Shown here: piece after piece, positions 1 to 7,090 of the stretch
How positions within the stretch are numbered: position 1 is the stretch's first letter
Layout: the number at the start of each line of letters is the position of its first letter
Assembly: GCA_023387135.1 (NCBI GenBank)
Contig: JAEWIK010000122.1
Location: 1-17,065, forward strand
Source: Actinomycetes bacterium
Lineage (GTDB): Bacteria > Actinomycetota > Actinomycetes > Propionibacteriales > Propionibacteriaceae
Direction: 5' to 3'
DNA: 17,065 bases
Made by a program: the position numbers and the translations under genes
Notes under the pieces: model-generated
Database searches by the model: none
What the model was told of the DNA's origin: nothing
Seen by the model: the letters and a program-made list of their open reading frames with translations, nothing else

Positions 1-1675
1 AGTCCGACCGGTCGGCGAGCAGGCCCACGAGCCGCAGCGCTGCCACGAGCGCGCTCGTCCCCGACGGTGTCGGGTTGTCGGAGACGTCCCTGGGGCGGAC
101 GTACAGCGCCTCGGCGTCCTCGGCTGAGTCGTAGAAGCCGCCGTCCTCGGCGCCGAACCTCGCCAGCGCCACGTCGAGCAGGGCGATCGCGCGCTCCAGC
201 CACACTGCCTCGCCGAGAGCCCCCGCCAGGCGCGCGAAGCCCAGCGCCACCGCGCCGTAGTCCTCCGCCATGCCCTCGGTCTCGCCCGGCACGCCGCCGA
301 GGGACGACCTGCGCAGCCGTCCGCCGGCCGGGTCTGCCTGCACCCAGTGGACGCGCCACAGCACCTCGGCCGCCTCAAGCGCCAACTCCAGCCAGTGGGG
401 CTCGTCGAACACGACGGCCGCCCAGACCAGCGAATCGATGGTCCAGCCGTTCCAGGAGGCGACCAGCTTGTCGTCGCGCGCCGGCGCGAACCGCTGCTGC
501 CTCACGGCCAGCAGCCGCTCGCTCACCCCTGCGAGCCGTTCCGGATCGGGGTTGCCCCGCAACTGGAGAGTGGAGAGCCCGTGCTCGAAGGTGCCGGTCG
601 TCGTGACGTGGAACACCCCGCCCGCCCAGTCGGGGTCCTCGTCCCCGAGGGCCGCCTTCAGCAGTTCGGGGCTCCACACGTAGTAGATGCCCTCGTGCTG
701 CATGCCGCGCGCGTCGAGCGAGTCGGCATCGAGGGAAGCGGCGAAGCCGCCGTCCGGCAGCCGCAGTTCGCGTTCGAGCCAGCCCACGATCCCCTTCACG
801 ACGCGCAGGAACAGCGCCCTCGTGACGGGCTCGTGGTCGGGGACGCGGCGCCAGCCCCTGGTGTAGGTGCCGAGCAGCAGCGCGTTGTCGTACAGCATCT
901 TCTCGAAGTGGGGCACCACCCAGCCCGCGTCGACGCTGTAGCGGTGGAAGCCGCCCCCGAGCTGGTCGTGGATGCCGCCTCGCGCCATCGCGTCGAGGGT
1001 GCGTTGGGCGACGTCGAGCGAACCGGGCTCGCCCTTGACGAGCAGGGCGTCGATGACGCCCGGCAGCGGGAACTTGGGAGCCCTGCCAAAGCCGCCGTGG
1101 ACGGCGTCGAAGTCGTCGCCGACAGACTTCAGCACCTTCCAGACGTCCAGGGCCTCGGGCGCCGGCGGCGGAACGAACTCGGGAGCGAGATGCTCGCGGA
1201 TCGCCGTCGCGCTGCCCAGCGCCTCCTCCCGGCGCTCCTGCCAGGCCTCGGAGATCGCCAGGACGACGTCGGTGAAGGACGGCATGCCGCCCTGCGCGAC
1301 CGGCGGGTAGTAGGTGCCCGCGAAGAAGGGCAGGCCGCCCGGGGTGAGGAAGACAGTCATCGGCCACCCACCCTGGCCCGTCAGCGCCTGGGTGGCCTTC
1401 ATGTAGATGGCGTCGATGTCGGGACGCTCCTCGCGGTCGACCTTGATCGCGACGAAGCGAGAGTTCACGATCTCGGCGACCGCCGGGTCACTGAAGGACT
1501 CCTCCGCCATGACGTGGCACCAGTGGCAGGCCGAGTAGCCGACGCTGAGCAGGATCGGGACGTCCCGAGAGGCAGCCTCGGCGAGCGCCTCCGGCCCCCA
1601 CTGCCACCAGTCGATGGGATTGTCGGCATGCATCCGCAAGTAGGGCGATGCGGCGTCGGCAAGGCGGTTGGGCAT
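1..1675 (-). CDS. DUF255 thioredoxin-domain protein (YyaL/SPATA20-like), 3' end beyond window
   Basis: The first ~558 residues are present; the C-terminus lies beyond position 1. The family has an N-terminal thioredoxin-like DUF255 domain followed by an (alpha/alpha)6 barrel like that of sugar epimerases and glycosidases. The N-terminus reads MPNRLADAASPYLRMHADNP, then the IDWWQWGPEA segment, and a CHWC motif at C50/C53 in the GYSACHWCHVM context, all hallmarks of the family. Further on are the KVDREERPDID and GGWPM segments, also typical. The ATG at 1675 has AGGAG (1684-1688 on the complement) 8 nt upstream. M. tuberculosis Rv1084 is the counterpart and is about 670 residues, so ~115 residues are missing here. 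The biochemical function of the family is not established; a thiol-disulfide or sugar-related role is inference. It is downstream of the helicase on the same strand, but a hairpin and promoter-like box suggest separate transcription. Confidence 0.93.
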   Translation of the reverse strand, partial: MPNRLADAASPYLRMHADNPIDWWQWGPEALAEAASRDVPILLSVGYSACHWCHVMAEESFSDPAVAEIVNSRFVAIKVDREERPDIDAIYMKATQALTGQGGWPMTVFLTPGGLPFFAGTYYPPVAQGGMPSFTDVVLAISEAWQERREEALGSATAIREHLAPEFVPPPAPEALDVWKVLKSVGDDFDAVHGGFGRAPKFPLPGVIDALLVKGEPGSLDVAQRTLDAMARGGIHDQLGGGFHRYSVDAGWVVPHFEKMLYDNALLLGTYTRGWRRVPDHEPVTRALFLRVVKGIVGWLERELRLPDGGFAASLDADSLDARGMQHEGIYYVWSPELLKAALGDEDPDWAGGVFHVTTTGTFEHGLSTLQLRGNPDPERLAGVSERLLAVRQQRFAPARDDKLVASWNGWTIDSLVWAAVVFDEPHWLELALEAAEVLWRVHWVQADPAGGRLRRSSLGGVPGETEGMAEDYGAVALGFARLAGALGEAVWLERAIALLDVALARFGAEDGGFYDSAEDAEALYVRPRDVSDNPTPSGTSALVAALRLVGLLADRSD

Positions 1676-1683
1676 TCCTGTGA

Positions 1684-1764
1684 CTCCTGACGAATGACAC
1701 ACTCACCACTCGGGAGCGGGTGGTGCACTGGCGTGACGGCTCGCCGTCACACTGCCACAACCTA
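1684..1764 (-). promoter_or_regulatory. Probable promoter and hairpin leader of the DUF255 gene
   Basis: On the minus strand a TAGGTT -10-like box (1759-1764) is followed by a leader of about 75 nt. The leader begins with a perfect stem GTGACGGC/GCCGTCAC (1733-1740 with 1743-1750) and contains a second inverted repeat CACCAC/GTGGTG (1704-1709 with 1720-1725) before the AGGAG ribosome binding site. No convincing -35 was seen. Either hairpin could be structural only. Confidence 0.3.
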
Positions 1765-1775
1765 CGTCCTCCCCG

Positions 1776-1794
1776 GCCCCGAGCGAATCGGGGC
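1776..1794 (-). terminator. Hairpin downstream of the DEAD-box helicase
   Basis: A perfect 7-bp GC stem, GCCCCGA/TCGGGGC, with a 5-nt loop begins 29 bp beyond the helicase stop codon. There is no T tract, so it is at best a factor-assisted or actinobacterial-type hairpin terminator. It lies between the helicase and the promoter-like box of the next gene. Confidence 0.4.
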
Positions 1795-1823
1795 GGGCAA
1801 GGACGTTCGCCTTCGGGAGACAG

Positions 1824-3380
1824 TCAGGCCGCCCGGCGGGAGCCGCCACGGCGACGTCCCTGCCGCGCCGAGAAGTCGGCGGCACCACGTCCCGACGACG
1901 TGCCCCCTCCAACGAGGGACACCGGGCGGCCGGGCCTGGCCGGCGCGGTGCCGCGCGCGTCTGCCCGTCCGACAGTCTTCTTCCCCTGCGCGCCGGCGCG
2001 TCCGCCGGTCTTCGTCGTCGGCGCCGTGGCACGCCCGTCGCGTCCGGAGGCCGCCTGCCGGGACCGGGACCTGCCCGCCGGCGTGGGAGCCGGCTCGCCC
2101 CGCCGGGCGGCGGCGGCGGGAGCGTCCTGAGGCGCCACAGGGTCGGCGCGACGGCCGACGAGATCCTGCAGGAGCGGGTCGTGCACGCTGACGGGAGTCG
2201 GGGTCGCGGAGATTCGCGCGGCGCGCGACAGCACCTGGAAGTCCTTGCGCTGCTCCGGAAGCACGAGGGTCACCACGTCGCCGTCGTGACCGGCGCGGGC
2301 CGTCCGACCCGAACGATGCAGGTAGGCCTTGTGTTCGGCCGGCGGATCGACGTGGACCACCAGCTCGACCTCGTCGACGTGGATGCCTCGGGCGGCGATA
2401 TCGGTGGCCACCATCACCCGCACGTCGCCGTCGGCGAACGCCTTCAGCCCGCGTTCGCGAGCGTTCTGGGAGAGGTTGCCGTGCAGTTCGACGGCGGGGA
2501 TGCCGCCGCCGGTGAGTTCACGGGCCAGCTTGCGGGCCTGGTGCTTGGTGCGGGTGAACAGCAGGCGACGTCCCCTGCCCGAGGCGAGCTCGCGGACGAC
2601 CCTCGCCTTCTGCGCAGGGTCGGCGACCATCAGGACGTGGTGGACCATCGCCGCGACGGGAGACGACTCGGAGTCGACGCTGTGCACCAACTGGTGGTGG
2701 AGGAAGCGGGCGACGAGCTTGTCCACGCCGGCATCCAGGGTCGCCGAGAACAGCAGCCGCTGCCCGCCCGCCGGGGTCGCCGCCAGGATCCGGGTGACTC
2801 CCGGGAGGAAGCCGAGATCGGCCATGTGGTCTGCCTCGTCCAGCACCGTGACTGCCACGTCGTCGAGGCGCACCTCGCCCTGGGCCATGAGGTCTTCGAG
2901 GCGTCCGGGCGTCGCCACGACGATGTCGATCCCGCGACGCAACTGGCGCACCTGCCCGGCCTGGCTCACGCCGCCGAAGACTGTCATCACCTTCAGGCCG
3001 GCAGCGACGGCGAGCGGCTCGACAGTCGCCAGGATCTGGTTGGCGAGTTCGCGGGTCGGCGCCAGCACGAGGCCGCGGGGGGAACCCTGGCGACGCACGT
3101 GGGGCAGCCGGGCGCCCGAGGACACCAGGCCGGCGAGCCGCGCGACCAGCGGGATCGCGAAGGCCAGCGTCTTGCCGGAACCGGTACGGCCGCGCCCGAG
3201 CACGTCGCGCCCGGCGAGGGTGTCGGGAAGGGTAGCGGTCTGGATGGGGAACGCCGACGACAGGCCGGCGGTCTCCAGCGATTCGGCCAGCACGGCAGGG
3301 ACGCCCAGGGACGCGAACGACACCGGGGCAGGAGCAGAGTGAGTCAAGGGAAGATCAGCTTTCACAGAGTGGGTCACCAC
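1824..3380 (-). CDS. DEAD-box ATP-dependent RNA helicase
   Basis: This 518-residue protein has the full set of superfamily 2 DEAD-box motifs: Q motif with FPIQ (44-47), Walker A GRTGSGKT (64-71), PTREL (108-112), TPGR (157-160), DEAD (181-184), SAT (212-214), ATDIAARG (325-332) and HRSGRTAR (355-362). It should unwind RNA duplexes in ribosome assembly, mRNA turnover or cold adaptation. After about residue 410 comes a low-complexity Arg/Gly/Ala/Pro-rich basic tail of ~105 residues, typical of RhlE/CsdA-like actinobacterial helicases and likely to bind RNA. The start used is the GTG at 3380. No good Shine-Dalgarno is visible, and the GTG codons at 3377 or 3365 are alternatives, since homology only begins near residue 20. 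Which paralogue (rhlE, deaD) it represents cannot be settled by eye. Confidence 0.95.
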   Translation of the reverse strand: MVTHSVKADLPLTHSAPAPVSFASLGVPAVLAESLETAGLSSAFPIQTATLPDTLAGRDVLGRGRTGSGKTLAFAIPLVARLAGLVSSGARLPHVRRQGSPRGLVLAPTRELANQILATVEPLAVAAGLKVMTVFGGVSQAGQVRQLRRGIDIVVATPGRLEDLMAQGEVRLDDVAVTVLDEADHMADLGFLPGVTRILAATPAGGQRLLFSATLDAGVDKLVARFLHHQLVHSVDSESSPVAAMVHHVLMVADPAQKARVVRELASGRGRRLLFTRTKHQARKLARELTGGGIPAVELHGNLSQNARERGLKAFADGDVRVMVATDIAARGIHVDEVELVVHVDPPAEHKAYLHRSGRTARAGHDGDVVTLVLPEQRKDFQVLSRAARISATPTPVSVHDPLLQDLVGRRADPVAPQDAPAAAARRGEPAPTPAGRSRSRQAASGRDGRATAPTTKTGGRAGAQGKKTVGRADARGTAPARPGRPVSLVGGGTSSGRGAADFSARQGRRRGGSRRAA

Positions 3381-3447
3381 GACCCAGGTCCACTCGCGTC
3401 CTCGTCGAAGGAGTCAACGGCGCGATGCGGGATGTGGTGCGATGCAG

Positions 3448-3479
3448 GGACACGACGTCCGTGTCCTGCCCCGAGTATG
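3448..3479 (-). promoter_or_regulatory. Candidate helicase promoter and transcript-start hairpin
   Basis: On the minus strand a CATACT -10-like box preceded by TGTG (box at 3474-3479) would start transcription near 3465. Right at that point lies a perfect 7-bp inverted repeat GGACACG/CGTGTCC (3448-3454 with 3460-3466, 5-nt loop). The helicase mRNA would then have a leader of about 85 nt capped by a hairpin. The rest of the 265-bp divergent gap (3381-3645) shows only a TAGGCT box at 3574-3579 on the plus strand, a possible -10 for the next unit. Confidence 0.3.
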
Positions 3480-3645
3480 TCACACACGGCGCAGGACCCC
3501 GCCACGGGTGCCCACCCGCCCTCTGAGAGGCGCCCAGTTCTCCGGACTTCGACCGCGGTTACCCGGGCACACGTAGGCTGGGGTCACCTGGTCTTGGGGG
3601 TTCACCCGGATTCTGCGCAATGGGCCCGGTGGGAAGAGACCACCC

Positions 3646-3927
3646 ATGATGCACGACCTCTACACCAGAAGCGGGCGATTGCTGCAGCGCCGCGAGGATC
3701 ACCTCTACTCGCGCTCCGGCACCTATCTCGGCCAGTTCGTCGGCAGCAAGGTCTTCGACAGCGAGGGACGCTACTGCGGAACCCTCGTCGGTGATCGGAT
3801 CGTCTACCGCACCGTCGACAGCGCCGGTGCCGGCGCCCCGTCGGTGGCCGACACCTGCCCGACGAGCGACCACCCGAACCACCACGGCATCTCGTTGTGG
3901 GGCATGGAACCGCCCTTCGCCGACTGA
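3646..3927 (+). CDS. Small protein resembling the 4-fold beta-flower domain
   Basis: This 93-residue protein is made of short repeated strands: LYTRSGRLLQRREDHLY, SRSGTYLGQFVGSKVF, DSEGRYCGTLVGDRIVY. Each has an (S/D)xxG turn followed by a hydrophobic strand ending in an aromatic or valine. This is the pattern of the poorly characterised 4-fold beta-flower proteins; the assignment rests on pattern only. The C-terminal ~35 residues are His/Pro-rich and probably disordered. The ATG at 3646 has GGGAAGAG upstream; a second ATG follows directly at 3649. It lies 43 bp before the cold-shock-like gene on the same strand and probably shares its transcript. Function is unknown. No signal peptide or membrane segment is present. 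Confidence 0.65.
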   Translation: MMHDLYTRSGRLLQRREDHLYSRSGTYLGQFVGSKVFDSEGRYCGTLVGDRIVYRTVDSAGAGAPSVADTCPTSDHPNHHGISLWGMEPPFAD

Positions 3928-3970
3928 GCCACCCGCGCCCTCACGATCGACGACCGGAAGGAACACTCAC

Positions 3971-4177
3971 ATGGCAACCGGAACACTCACCTCGTTCGAC
4001 CCCGAGAGAGGCGTCGGCTCCATCACCCCGACCGACGGGACACCCGACCTCACTACCCACTTCACGAACAGCACCCGCGCCAGCGACACCTCGGACCTCG
4101 AAGAGGGCCAGCACGTCGAGTTCAGCCGCGAACGAGGCCACAGCGGCCCCGAAGCGATCAACGTCCGCCCCGCCTGA
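3971..4177 (+). CDS. Divergent cold-shock-domain protein
   Basis: This 68-residue protein has the length and layout of CspA-type OB folds. GTLTSFDPERGVGSITPTDG (residues 4-23) aligns with the family's GxVKWFNxxKGFGFITPDDG, and LEEGQHVEF (43-51) plus GPEAINV (59-65) match the C-terminal strands. Key nucleic-acid-binding residues are changed. The Trp of KWF is Ser, RNP1 KGFGFI is RGVGSI (both Phe lost), and RNP2 VFVHF is LTTHF (first Phe lost). RNA or ssDNA binding is therefore doubtful. The ATG at 3971 has GGAAGGA 8 nt upstream. It probably forms an operon with the preceding beta-flower-like gene and ends before a hairpin terminator. The reading frame is open further upstream, but only this start has a ribosome binding site and begins at the domain edge. 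Confidence 0.85.
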   Translation: MATGTLTSFDPERGVGSITPTDGTPDLTTHFTNSTRASDTSDLEEGQHVEFSRERGHSGPEAINVRPA

Positions 4178-4196
4178 GCCCACCACGACGGTCGGA

Positions 4197-4237
4197 ACAC
4201 GGCCCGGCCCGCCGACGAGACGCCTAGCGGGCCGTGT
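4197..4237 (+). terminator. Hairpin terminator after the cold-shock-like gene
   Basis: A perfect 10-bp inverted repeat, ACACGGCCCG (4197-4206) and CGGGCCGTGT (4228-4237), begins 20 bp after the stop codon. An alternative 8-bp stem (CGGCCCGC/GCGGGCCG, 14-nt loop) overlaps it. There is no T run. Its right arm abuts the -10-like box of the next gene, so it could also act as a regulatory site. Confidence 0.5.
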
Positions 4238-4243
4238 GAGAAT
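4238..4243 (+). promoter_or_regulatory. -10 box for a probably leaderless yibE/F transcript
   Basis: GAGAAT lies exactly 6 nt before the ATG at 4250, and there is no Shine-Dalgarno. This spacing puts the transcription start on the A of the ATG. The -35 region is weak. Confidence 0.4.
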
Positions 4244-4249
4244 CGGCGC

Positions 4250-5530
4250 ATGAGCACACCCCAGGTCATGCAGCACACTCACGGTGGCCGGACCGCGGCG
4301 AGCGCGGGAGCCAAGCGGCTCCTCGCCTTCACGATGGCGATCTTCATCGCCGCCACGGCGGTCGGGTTGGCGGCGCTGTGGCCGCACGGCGCGCCCGCCA
4401 AGGAGCCCTGGCTGTACGAGGGTGCCTCGCTCGTCACGGGGACCGTCGTCGAGGCGGTCCCCGGCGACCCGACGCCCGGCCAGGACGAGCCCGGGGACGA
4501 AGGCGAGGGCGCTGGCGGCGGCTACCTGCGCGTCCTGCTGGACAGCGGGGAGACAGTCGAGGTCCCGGAAGACCCCTCCGCCCCCGTGACGGAGACCAGG
4601 GTCGGCCAGCGGGTCAAGATCATGACCATCGACACCGGCACGGGGACCGAGGAGGACATCGGCGCCTACACGTTCATGGATTACGAGCGTGGCGTTCCGC
4701 TGCTCATCCTCGCGCTGGTCTTCGTCGCGGCGGTCGTGGCCGTCGCGCGGTGGAAAGGCGTGGCGGCGCTGGCAGGACTCGTCGTGGCGCTGTCGCTTGT
4801 CTGGACGTTCACGCTCCCCGCCCTCCGCATGGGCAAGAACCCGCTGCTGGTCGCCCTCGTCACCGCCGCGGCGGTGATGCTGGTGGTGGTCTACCTCGCG
4901 CACGGCATCTCGGTGAAGACGACGACAGCACTGCTCGGGACCTTCGCCGGCATCGCCGCCATGACCGCGTTGGCGTACTGGGCCATCCCCGCCACGAGCC
5001 TGACCCCGCTCCAGGACGAGGTCATGGGGCAGCTTCCGTACGTCTTCCCCGGCATCGACGCCCGCGGCATCCTGCTCTGCGCCATGGTGCTCGCCGGTGT
5101 CGGCGTCCTCAACGACGTCACCGTCACGCAGGCATCCTCGGTGTGGGAACTCCGCGCCGCCGTCCCCCAGGCCCCACGCCGGACGGTCTTCGCGCACGCC
5201 ATGCGCATCGGCCGCGATCACATCGCGTCCATCGTCTACACCATCGCGTTCGCCTACGTCGGCACGGCCCTCGCCATGCTGCTGCTCGCGTCCCGACTCG
5301 ACTTCACGATCATCGAACTCCTGACCTTCAACACGATCGCCCAGGAGATCGTGGCAACCCTGGTAGCGGCCATCAGCCTGATCGCCGCGATCCCGATCAC
5401 CACGGCGCTTGCGAGTTGGCTGGCGGGCTCCCTCCCCCTCCACGTCCCCACCACAACGCAACAGCGCGGTCCCGACACCCAGGCTGGGTATCCCCAGAGA
5501 GTGGGGTCCGACGAAGGAGGCGTCGCATGA
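4250..5530 (+). CDS. YibE/F-family multipass membrane protein
   Basis: This 426-residue protein has one N-terminal membrane helix (about 23-43), an extracytoplasmic segment (about 50-140) and six to seven further helices between 147 and 396. The extracytoplasmic part is interrupted by an acidic, Gly-rich insert (about 72-91). Conserved YibE/F features include the LNDVTVTQASSVWEL stretch (287-301) and GRDHIASIVYTIAFAYVG (321-338). Members are widespread in Gram-positives and are thought to be transport-type integral membrane proteins, but no substrate is established. The ATG at 4250 follows a -10-like box by 6 nt, suggesting leaderless translation. The stop codon overlaps the next start (ATGA), so the dehydrogenase is translationally coupled to it. 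Confidence 0.9.
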   Translation: MSTPQVMQHTHGGRTAASAGAKRLLAFTMAIFIAATAVGLAALWPHGAPAKEPWLYEGASLVTGTVVEAVPGDPTPGQDEPGDEGEGAGGGYLRVLLDSGETVEVPEDPSAPVTETRVGQRVKIMTIDTGTGTEEDIGAYTFMDYERGVPLLILALVFVAAVVAVARWKGVAALAGLVVALSLVWTFTLPALRMGKNPLLVALVTAAAVMLVVVYLAHGISVKTTTALLGTFAGIAAMTALAYWAIPATSLTPLQDEVMGQLPYVFPGIDARGILLCAMVLAGVGVLNDVTVTQASSVWELRAAVPQAPRRTVFAHAMRIGRDHIASIVYTIAFAYVGTALAMLLLASRLDFTIIELLTFNTIAQEIVATLVAAISLIAAIPITTALASWLAGSLPLHVPTTTQQRGPDTQAGYPQRVGSDEGGVA

Positions 5531-6993
5531 GCGACGAGCGAGCACTGATCGACTCGGTTCCGACGCTGTTGTTCATCGACGGCGAGTGGCGGGACGCCGC
5601 CGGGGGCAAGCGGTTCGGCGTCGACGACCCCTCGACCGGTGAACGCCTGGCCGAGGTCGCCGACGCGTCGCCGCAGGACGCGCTCGCCGCCCTCGACGCC
5701 GCCGTCTCGGCGCAGGAATCTTGGGCCGCTACCCCGCCGCGCGTCCGCGGCGAGGTGCTGCGCAAGGCCTACGAGCTCATCCAGGCGCGGGCCGAGGACT
5801 TCGCGGGCGTCATGACCCTCGAGATGGGCAAGGCGCTCGCCGAATCACGCGGCGAGGTCGCCTATGGCGCGGAGTTCCTGCGCTGGTTCGGCGAGGAGGC
5901 GGTCAGGATCTCCGGGCGGTACCAGGTCGCACCGGACGGCGCCAGCCGGTTCCTCGTCCTGCGCAAGCCCGTCGGGCCCTCACTGCTCATCACGCCGTGG
6001 AACTTCCCGCTGGCGATGGCCACGCGAAAGCTCGGCCCGGCGCTGGCAGCGGGGTGCACGGTGGTGCTCAAGCCCGCCTCGCTCACTCCCCTCACCACCC
6101 TGCTGCTGACGAGCGTGCTGCAGGAGGCCGGCGTGCCCGCCGGCGTCGTCAACGTGATCCCCACCTCGTCCTCGGGAGAGACGACCGGCCCGCTCATCGC
6201 CGACCCGCGGTTGCGCAAGCTCTCGTTCACCGGCTCCACCGAGGTCGGACGAAACCTGCTCAAGCTGGCTGCCGACAACGTCCTCCGCACGTCCATGGAG
6301 TTGGGCGGCAACGCTCCCTTCCTCGTCTTCGCCGACGCCGACCTCGACCTCGCTGTGGAAGGTGCGCTGGCCGCCAAGCTCCGCAACATCGGAGAGGCCT
6401 GCACCGCCGCCAACCGCTTCTACGTCGAGGAGAGCGTCGCGGACGAGTTCTCGCGCAAGCTCGCGGCCCGGTTCGCGGCGAGGAAGGTCGGCCGCGGCAC
6501 CGAGGACGGCGTCGAGGTCGGCCCGCTGATCGACGAGGCCGCCCGCGAGAAGGTCGACTCGCTCGTACGCGACGCCGTCCGGCGAGGGGCGACTGTCCTC
6601 ACGGGAGGCGGCCCGATCGACGGTCCGGGCTTCTTCTACGAACCGACGGTGCTGACAGACGTGCCCGCCGACGCCGAGCTGGCCCGCACCGAGATCTTCG
6701 GCCCGGTGGCTCCCGTCCTGACGTTCCGGACGGAGGACGAGGCGGTGGCCCTGGCGAACTCCACGCCCTTCGGCCTGATCGCCTACGCCTACACCCGCGA
6801 CCTCGCACGCGGGCTGCGCCTTCCCGAGCGGCTCGAGACAGGCATGCTGGGCCTGAACTCCGGGGTCATCTCGAACCCCGCCGCCCCCTTCGGAGGCGTC
6901 AAGCACTCAGGCCTCGGCCGCGAAGGCGGCTTCGAGGGAATCGACGAGTACCTAGAGACCGTCTACGTGGGCCTCCCCAACCCCAACGCCTGA
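5527..6993 (+). CDS. gabD: NAD(P)-dependent succinate-semialdehyde dehydrogenase-type aldehyde dehydrogenase
   Basis: This 488-residue protein is a full-length ALDH-superfamily enzyme. It shows TPWNF with the oxyanion Asn159, SFTGSTEVG, the general base Glu258 in SMELGGNAPF, the catalytic Cys292 in GEACTAANRF and EIFGPV near the C-terminus. The GEACTAANR context and C-terminal PFGGVKHSGLGREGG resemble GabD2-type enzymes of corynebacteria and mycobacteria. These oxidise succinate semialdehyde to succinate in the GABA shunt or the variant TCA cycle. The exact substrate cannot be proved from sequence, and no GABA transaminase is nearby. The start overlaps the YibE/F stop and carries a strong AAGGAGG site (5514-5520) 6 nt upstream. 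Confidence 0.9.
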   Translation: MSDERALIDSVPTLLFIDGEWRDAAGGKRFGVDDPSTGERLAEVADASPQDALAALDAAVSAQESWAATPPRVRGEVLRKAYELIQARAEDFAGVMTLEMGKALAESRGEVAYGAEFLRWFGEEAVRISGRYQVAPDGASRFLVLRKPVGPSLLITPWNFPLAMATRKLGPALAAGCTVVLKPASLTPLTTLLLTSVLQEAGVPAGVVNVIPTSSSGETTGPLIADPRLRKLSFTGSTEVGRNLLKLAADNVLRTSMELGGNAPFLVFADADLDLAVEGALAAKLRNIGEACTAANRFYVEESVADEFSRKLAARFAARKVGRGTEDGVEVGPLIDEAAREKVDSLVRDAVRRGATVLTGGGPIDGPGFFYEPTVLTDVPADAELARTEIFGPVAPVLTFRTEDEAVALANSTPFGLIAYAYTRDLARGLRLPERLETGMLGLNSGVISNPAAPFGGVKHSGLGREGGFEGIDEYLETVYVGLPNPNA

Positions 6994-7017
6994 GCCTCGC
7001 CGACCACCCAGGAGGCA

Positions 7018-7037
7018 CCGGCGCCCTGTTTCGCCGG
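7018..7037. terminator. Weak hairpin between the dehydrogenase and abi
   Basis: CCGGCG (7018-7023) pairs with CGCCGG (7032-7037) across an 8-nt loop. It lies between the convergent dehydrogenase and Abi genes and could end either transcript. The stem is short and has no T run. Confidence 0.3.
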
Positions 7038-7090
7038 AGCTTCGGCGCTGCGGCACACATCACGTTCCGCACAGTTCAGGCGCTCCGGCA

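Noticed and set aside
3941..5545. A 534-codon minus-strand frame opposite yibE/F
   Set aside because: Composition (Asp/Arg/Gly/His) is typical of an antisense shadow in GC-rich DNA; the plus strand holds clear genes.
4378..6993. An 871-codon open frame on the plus strand covering gabD and the region upstream
   Set aside because: Only its second part, from 5527, is gabD. The first ~380 codons are an out-of-frame shadow of yibE/F, Arg/His-rich and without any domain.
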